Origin: Dyella jiangningensis
Lineage (GTDB): Bacteria; Pseudomonadota; Gammaproteobacteria; Xanthomonadales; Rhodanobacteraceae
DNA length: 64,000 bases
Reading direction: 5' to 3'
Assembly (NCBI RefSeq): GCF_003264855.1
Contig: NZ_NFZS01000004.1
Coordinates: 682,001 to 746,000, forward strand
The translations under genes and the position numbers were made by a program. The notes beneath the pieces were generated by a model, which saw only the letters and a list, made by a program, of their open reading frames with translations, was not told the DNA's origin and did not search any database. Shown in pieces: positions 59,369 through 64,000 of this stretch. Position 1 is the first letter of the stretch. Each line of letters opens with the position of its first letter.

Positions 59369-61063
59369 ATGCAATACCGCTTGACCTATGGCCTCGGGAT
59401 CATTGCCCTGCTGGCTGTCACCCTACTTTATTGGCCCGTCCTCCACTTCAACTTCGTGTGGGACGATTGGCAAAGCTTTCACGACACACCGTGGCTGACG
59501 CAGGGTGACCAGTGGAAGCACTACATCTTCCGTGATTTCAACAACTGGAAGTACTACTTCAGACCACTAGGCGTCGGCCTATTTGCTCTTCAGCTGAGGT
59601 TATTCGCTGGCGCGCCTGGCCCCATGCACGCGGTGTCGCTCGCCCTCCATCTGATCGACGTCACCCTGGTAGGAGTGCTGGCCTGGCGCTGTGCCACCCT
59701 GTCTAGAGTGAATCCAGGGCGATACCCATGGCTGGCTCCGCTTTGCATGCTGATATATGGCCTGCATCCGGCGCTGATAGAGACCGTCGCGTGGATCGGC
59801 TGTCAGTTCGATCTAATGCTGGTACTACTCGTACTTCTTGGACTGATTGCGAATCTTGGCATCCAGCGCCCTTATCCTCGCGCAGCCACCACCATGACGA
59901 TTTTCTTCCTTGCCGCCTGCACCAAGGAAGCAGCCATCTCGTTTCCACTCCTACTGGTCCTGTTCGACTGGATATTGTTTTCGGGAAGAAAAGATCAACG
60001 CTTCGGCGCCAGCATAGGGGCCACGTTGCGACGCAATTGGCACACGTATATGGGCATCGTTGTGGCAGGAATCGCCTATCTGGGATTCCGGCACTGGGCG
60101 CTCGGGTCTGTCACAAGCAACTTCTCCACCACAGCCGCCCCGTCTCTGGCCCGCCTTCGGGAAATCAGCACGATTTACGTGCACTACCTTCAGGTCATGA
60201 TCTGGCCGATGTCCGGCATGAGTCCTATTCATCCATATTTGCACAAGGAGTTTCTGGGACCGATCACACTGGATGCGTTGTTTTCCATCGTAGTGACACT
60301 AGGCATTGTCGGTGGCGGCTTGTATCTCGCGCTTCGACACAAGGCACCAATCGGCTACATACTCGTTGCGATCACTGCGGCTTTGCTGCCGGTCCTCCAC
60401 ATCATCCCAGTGGAGTTCGAATTCGAAATGAACCTCTATCACGAGCGCTATGCCACTATGGCGCTTGCCATGGCTTGCTCCATGGCGCCCTTGCTGCGCC
60501 GACCTGCGCGGCTTAGTGACCACATTCCCGATAGAGTAGCGAGGCTCACAACAGCAATCTCAGTGTCCCTCTGGATTGTTTTCTCGATCATCGGCATCCG
60601 CCTTGTCTTACCCAATTGGACAAATGACGTCACCTTGTGGCGCTCGGCTCTCTTGTTGAACCCTCACGACATCCAACCCAAGAACAACCTGCTCTTCATC
60701 TATATGAAGAACAAGGACTACGCGGCCGCTCGAAAATTCGGCGACGAGGTGCTTGCCGATCCAGCGCCGTGTACTCCCTGCATGTTGAAGATTGCCCTGC
60801 TTGCCCTGTGGCAACACGAACCAGACCGGGCAGCCATCGCACTGGAACGGGTCCGCCGGTCAACAGAAATCATCCGTAACAAAAGCACACTCCACACCTA
60901 CTACTTGTTGACTGGCCAGTTGCTCATGCAGCAAGGGCAGCTGAAAGACGCCCAAGGCGTTCTCCGCGCGGCCCTGGCGCTCGCCCCAGAGGATGCGGAA
61001 ACAAAGGAGGTGCTGAACTCGGCGCTTGCCTCGGAACGCCAAGAAATTCCAACCCACCAGTAG
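59369..61063 (+). CDS. Polytopic GT-C glycosyltransferase-like protein with C-terminal TPR
   Basis: Encodes 564 residues. The ATG at 59369 is chosen because GGGGGA lies 5-6 bp upstream; an ATG 18 codons earlier has none. About 10-12 membrane helices are preceded by FNFVWDDW (~25-32), whose adjacent Asp pair matches the loop-1 acidic motif of GT-C enzymes. YGLHPALIETVAW and CTKEAAISFP resemble TMTC/dolichyl-phosphate-mannose-type O-mannosyltransferases. Residues ~455-560 form TPR-like helices. A sugar-lipid-dependent protein or lipid glycosyltransferase is likely; substrate unknown. Codon use is more AT-rich than the neighbours, suggesting recent acquisition. Confidence 0.65.
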   Translation: MQYRLTYGLGIIALLAVTLLYWPVLHFNFVWDDWQSFHDTPWLTQGDQWKHYIFRDFNNWKYYFRPLGVGLFALQLRLFAGAPGPMHAVSLALHLIDVTLVGVLAWRCATLSRVNPGRYPWLAPLCMLIYGLHPALIETVAWIGCQFDLMLVLLVLLGLIANLGIQRPYPRAATTMTIFFLAACTKEAAISFPLLLVLFDWILFSGRKDQRFGASIGATLRRNWHTYMGIVVAGIAYLGFRHWALGSVTSNFSTTAAPSLARLREISTIYVHYLQVMIWPMSGMSPIHPYLHKEFLGPITLDALFSIVVTLGIVGGGLYLALRHKAPIGYILVAITAALLPVLHIIPVEFEFEMNLYHERYATMALAMACSMAPLLRRPARLSDHIPDRVARLTTAISVSLWIVFSIIGIRLVLPNWTNDVTLWRSALLLNPHDIQPKNNLLFIYMKNKDYAAARKFGDEVLADPAPCTPCMLKIALLALWQHEPDRAAIALERVRRSTEIIRNKSTLHTYYLLTGQLLMQQGQLKDAQGVLRAALALAPEDAETKEVLNSALASERQEIPTHQ

Positions 61064-61083
61064 TGACAACGAACTCTTGATGA

Positions 61084-61111
61084 AAAAAGGCGGCCCTGGG
61101 GCCGCCTTTCT
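61084..61111. terminator. Bidirectional terminator between the GT-C gene and the peptidase gene
   Basis: The stem AAAGGCGGCCC / GGGCCGCCTTT has A residues before and T residues after, between the two convergent stop codons. Confidence 0.85.
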
Positions 61112-61129
61112 CTTACTTGCTTCCCACGC

Positions 61130-63208
61130 TTACTTCGCGGCGTCCTTGGCGTTCTCCGCCGACGTCCATTGCTTCAACCAGGCATTGACCGTCTCATGCC
61201 ACTGCACGCTGTTCTGCGGCTTGAGCACCCAATGATTCTCATCCGGGAAGTGCAGCAACTTGCTCGGGATACCGCGACGCTGCAGCGCCGTGAAGGCGCC
61301 GAGACCCTGCGTATCCGGGATGCGGAAATCCTTGGCCGAATGGATTACCAGCATCGGCACACGCCAGTCCTTGACGTGATTGATCGGGTTGAACTTCTCG
61401 TAGTTCTCCGGGTGTTCGTACTGCGTGCCACCGTTTTCGCGCTCTTCGAACCAGAGCTCTTCAGTGTCGTAGTACATGGCACGCGCGTCGAACACACCAT
61501 CATGGTCCACCAGGCACTTCCACGGCTGGTTCCACACGCCGGCGATCCAATACGTCATGTAGCCACCATAGCTGGCGCCCAGCGCGCATGCGCGATCGCC
61601 ATCCAGGAACTTGTACTTGGAAAGCGCCGCACTCCAACCTGCTTTCAGGTCTTCCAGCGGCTTGCCACCCCAGTCACCGGAGATGGAGTCGGTGAAGACC
61701 TGGCCGTAACCCGTGGAACCGTGGAAATTGATGGTCACCACGGCAAAACCCTGACCCGCGTAGGTCTGCGGATTCCAGCGATAGCTCCAGCCATTGCTCA
61801 TCGCACCCTGCGGACCGCCGTGGATGATGAAGGCCACCGGGTACTTCTTGCCCGACTTGTAGTTGGCCGGCTTCACCACATAGCCCTGCACCGTCTCGTT
61901 GTTCCAACCCTTGAAAGTGAAGAACTCCGGCTCGCCCATCTGCGCGTTCTTCAGGCGTGCGGCGTTGTAGTGCGTCACCTGCTTGAGGCCCTTGCCCTGC
62001 AGGTCGGCCACGTAAAGGTCAGCCGAACGCTTGAGGTCGTCGCGCTGCACCAGCAGCTTCGACTTGCCGGCCGAGTACGCACCGACATCGCCGGCAGTCA
62101 CAAGCGTCGTAACCTTGCCGGTCTCTGCATTGATGGCAAACAACGGATGCTGACCCTGGTCATCCGCGGTGGCGTAAAGCGTCTTGCCGTCAGCAGAAAT
62201 CTGCAGGCCGCCGGCGGAGCGGTCCCAGTTGGGGGCGACTTCGTGCTTCTGGCCCGTCGCCAGATCCAGCGCCATGATGCCGAAGCGGTCTGCTTCCGAC
62301 ACCGGCGTCTTCATCGCCAGGTAGTAAAGCGTCTTGCCATCCGGCGACGGCAACGGGAACGCATCCCAGGCCAGATTCGCAGCGGTGAGGTTGCTCGGCG
62401 CCGTCGAACCGTCGGCAGGCACGCTGTAGACGTCAAAGTTGGTCGACCACGGCTCGGTCTTGCCCGCGATACGGACGCTGAAATAGACCGTCTTGCCGTC
62501 CGGCGAGAAGTTGAACTCGTCTTCGCCACCAAACGGCTTGCTCGGCACGTCGCCATCGATGCCGCGGCTGAGAAGCATCGGCTGTTCGCTCGCGTTATCG
62601 ACGTCAGTAATGAAGAGCTGCGCCCGACGACCATCGGACCAGGTATCCCAATGACGCACGAAGAGCTTGTCGTAGACCGTGCCCGACGCCTTGTCGGCAG
62701 CGCGGCCATCCAGACGCTCCTTGGTGCAGGCCAGGTCGGCGCAGTCGGTGAACACACCAAACGTCAGCAGGATCCTCTTGCCATCCGGCGAGAGCTTGTA
62801 GCCATCCACGTCGACCGGGGCGTGAGTTACCTGCACTGCTTCCGCCGAAGCCGTGGGCGACCGGCGCCAAACCTGCGCCACGCCATCCTTCGCCGCGACG
62901 TAGTAGAACGCCTGGCCATCCGGCGCCCAGCGCGGCGACGAAGCCTTCTCCACCAGCTTCACCGGCGTTCCGCCCTTGCCCAGATCCAACAGATAGATCG
63001 ATGTCACACCCTTATTGGCCGCGTAGTCGGTGGCACGTACGGTATAGAGCGCGTAGCGCCCATCCGGCGACAGCTGCGGATCGCCCACGCGATCCATCAT
63101 GACAAGGTCGCGGATATTGAACGGGTGCGGGCCGTGGTTCTCGACCTCGGCCGCGACGGCAGAAGGTCCGGCCAGCGCAAGCGCCAGCGCGATAAACATT
63201 GGTTTCAT
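61130..63208 (-). CDS. Secreted S9 family peptidase (dipeptidyl/acylaminoacyl-peptidase type)
   Basis: Encodes 692 residues. The signal peptide is cleaved near AVAA-EVEN. A seven-bladed beta-propeller (WD40/TolB-like repeats such as LSPDGRYALYTV and FSPDGKTVYFSV) covers ~30-430. The C-terminal alpha/beta hydrolase has GGPQG (oxyanion), nucleophile Ser in GASYGGY (~546), Asp in SAKDFRIPD (~631) and His in DENHWVLKP (~663). It looks like DPP5-type enzymes that remove dipeptides in the periplasm; the exact specificity is inferred. It is convergent with the GT-C gene. Confidence 0.92.
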   Translation of the reverse strand: MKPMFIALALALAGPSAVAAEVENHGPHPFNIRDLVMMDRVGDPQLSPDGRYALYTVRATDYAANKGVTSIYLLDLGKGGTPVKLVEKASSPRWAPDGQAFYYVAAKDGVAQVWRRSPTASAEAVQVTHAPVDVDGYKLSPDGKRILLTFGVFTDCADLACTKERLDGRAADKASGTVYDKLFVRHWDTWSDGRRAQLFITDVDNASEQPMLLSRGIDGDVPSKPFGGEDEFNFSPDGKTVYFSVRIAGKTEPWSTNFDVYSVPADGSTAPSNLTAANLAWDAFPLPSPDGKTLYYLAMKTPVSEADRFGIMALDLATGQKHEVAPNWDRSAGGLQISADGKTLYATADDQGQHPLFAINAETGKVTTLVTAGDVGAYSAGKSKLLVQRDDLKRSADLYVADLQGKGLKQVTHYNAARLKNAQMGEPEFFTFKGWNNETVQGYVVKPANYKSGKKYPVAFIIHGGPQGAMSNGWSYRWNPQTYAGQGFAVVTINFHGSTGYGQVFTDSISGDWGGKPLEDLKAGWSAALSKYKFLDGDRACALGASYGGYMTYWIAGVWNQPWKCLVDHDGVFDARAMYYDTEELWFEERENGGTQYEHPENYEKFNPINHVKDWRVPMLVIHSAKDFRIPDTQGLGAFTALQRRGIPSKLLHFPDENHWVLKPQNSVQWHETVNAWLKQWTSAENAKDAAK

Positions 63209-63558
63209 CGGAGGGATCCTTGGGTGCTACGAAGGCGTTGACGGTAAGAGGCGACGGCACGGAGTGCAAGACGCGGTGTGGCAGCGAAAGTCGCGCCTTG
63301 CAAGGATTGCTAAGGCACTCCACACCGCTGTTACGTTCACGGCAGCCTTTGGTAAATGACTCCTTGTGCAAACCAGATCACAAGACAAAAAGTGACATTT
63401 CACGTCACTTCACGCCCAGTTTCGGCAGTATTTCGGGCGACCCCGCGACGTGCGCCACAATCCCAAGAACTTAGCGAACCCAATCGCTTGCCCCCCTTCG
63501 TGACCCTATGCACAATCCTTGCACCCGCAAGGCCGCGGGTACCTGTCAACGGCAGGCG
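63209..63558. other. Intergenic region between the peptidase and pilin genes
   Basis: About 350 bp without a gene. It presumably includes the peptidase promoter on the minus strand. No RNA gene or repeat was recognised. Confidence 0.45.
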
Positions 63559-63574
63559 TGGCATACAACATGCT
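63559..63574 (+). promoter_or_regulatory. Sigma-54 promoter of the pilin gene
   Basis: TGGCATACAACATGCT matches TGGCAYRNNNNTTGCW at all but one defined base, with GG and GC exactly 10 bp apart. Transcription would start near 63585, ~114 nt before the pilin ATG. Type IV major pilin genes are usually sigma-54 and PilR dependent. Confidence 0.8.
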
Positions 63575-63698
63575 GCGAATGCCGCGAGCTTCCTGGTCGT
63601 TCCAGACCGCTGTAAGGGGAACCGATCCCGCCTAGGGGGAAATCGGGGCCGGGGCTCAGGGGGCATTACCGGTTAGCTAATCAAACTGAGGAACCACC

Positions 63699-64000
63699 AT
63701 GAAGAACGTACAGAAGGGCTTTACCCTGATCGAACTGATGATCGTCGTGGCGATCATCGCGATCCTGGCCGCCATCGCCGTGCCGGCCTACCAGAACTAC
63801 ATCATCCGCTCGAAGGTGACCGAAGCAGTCTCCGCCATCGACATGGCGCGTACTGCTGTTGCCGAGTCCGTCCAGTCCACGGGCCTTCTCCCGAAGAGCA
63901 ACGCCTCTGCGGGTCTGCCGGCCACCATTGCATCGCAGTACGTGACCAATGTGCAGATCGACACGGCCGGCTCCGGTAAGATCACGGCCACGGTTACCGG
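63699..64000 (+). CDS. pilA: Type IV pilin PilA (3' end outside the window)
   Basis: The first ~100 residues are visible. The six-residue leader MKNVQKG is cut before [20 protein letters not shown], with Glu at +5 for pilus assembly. The hydrophobic helix is followed by [29 protein letters not shown] lies 8 bp before the ATG. It is the major or a major-like subunit of type IV pili for twitching and DNA uptake. The C-terminal disulfide loop lies beyond the window edge. Confidence 0.95.
   Translation, partial: MKNVQKGFTLIELMIVVAIIAILAAIAVPAYQNYIIRSKVTEAVSAIDMARTAVAESVQSTGLLPKSNASAGLPATIASQYVTNVQIDTAGSGKITATVT

Noticed and set aside
61169-63241. 690-codon plus-strand frame opposite the S9 peptidase
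   Set aside because: The minus strand has a signal peptide, propeller repeats and the Ser-Asp-His triad.

Overview
The window looks like an ordinary chromosomal segment of a GC-rich gammaproteobacterium of the Xanthomonadales/Lysobacterales, most likely a Rhodanobacteraceae member (Dyella/Luteibacter/Rhodanobacter type). This is inferred from GC-rich codon use, gene order (thrS-infC-rpmI-rplT-pheST-ihfA-merR, petABC-sspA-sspB, miaB-ybeZ-ybeY-corC), an Oar-type and a second TonB-dependent receptor, and several families of palindromic repeats. There is no rRNA operon, CRISPR array, prophage or intact insertion sequence.

Layout. 1-13.5 kb: the 3' part of an extracellular nuclease, a PsiF-like protein, an ABC-F ATPase with a structured leader, upp, a chemoreceptor followed by an EAL-CBS-GGDEF protein, then (minus strand) proline iminopeptidase, a beta-propeller protein and a GlcD-type FAD oxidase diverging from serA. 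13.5-21.8 kb: tRNA-Pro and the minus-strand translation cluster thrS-infC // rpmI-rplT // pheS-pheT-ihfA-merR, with an AUC-initiated infC and a possible Thr-codon leader upstream of thrS. 21.8-28.2 kb: UDP-sugar epimerase, hemJ, tRNA-Val, uvrB, a FimT/GspH pseudopilin, tRNA-Asn, ppnN. 28.2-34.7 kb: two large TonB-dependent receptors. 34.7-41.2 kb: an OlsF-type fused acyltransferase, MarC, an SDR enzyme with grxD, sodB, purEK and a Trm112-like protein. 41.3-46.3 kb: DUF1631-nadC, DUF3301, sspB, sspA. 46.3-49 kb: the cytochrome bc1 operon, in which petB carries a one-base frameshift. 49.4-58.7 kb: a DegS/AlgW-like protease, a lytic transglycosylase, a 267-bp nested palindromic element abutting miaB, then ybeZ-ybeY-corC-DUF4105 and a CorA transporter. 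58.7-64 kb: a possible decayed gene, a GT-C/TPR membrane protein, a secreted S9 peptidase, and the start of a type IV pilin gene behind a near-consensus sigma-54 promoter.

Functional themes are translation and its regulation, envelope processes (quality-control protease, lytic transglycosylase, ornithine-lipid synthesis, DUF4105), respiration (bc1), and surface or uptake functions (TonB receptors, pilin, chemoreceptor). The most unusual items are the nested palindrome at miaB, the petB frameshift, the DUF4105 gene at the position of lnt, the thrS leader, and the repeat families.
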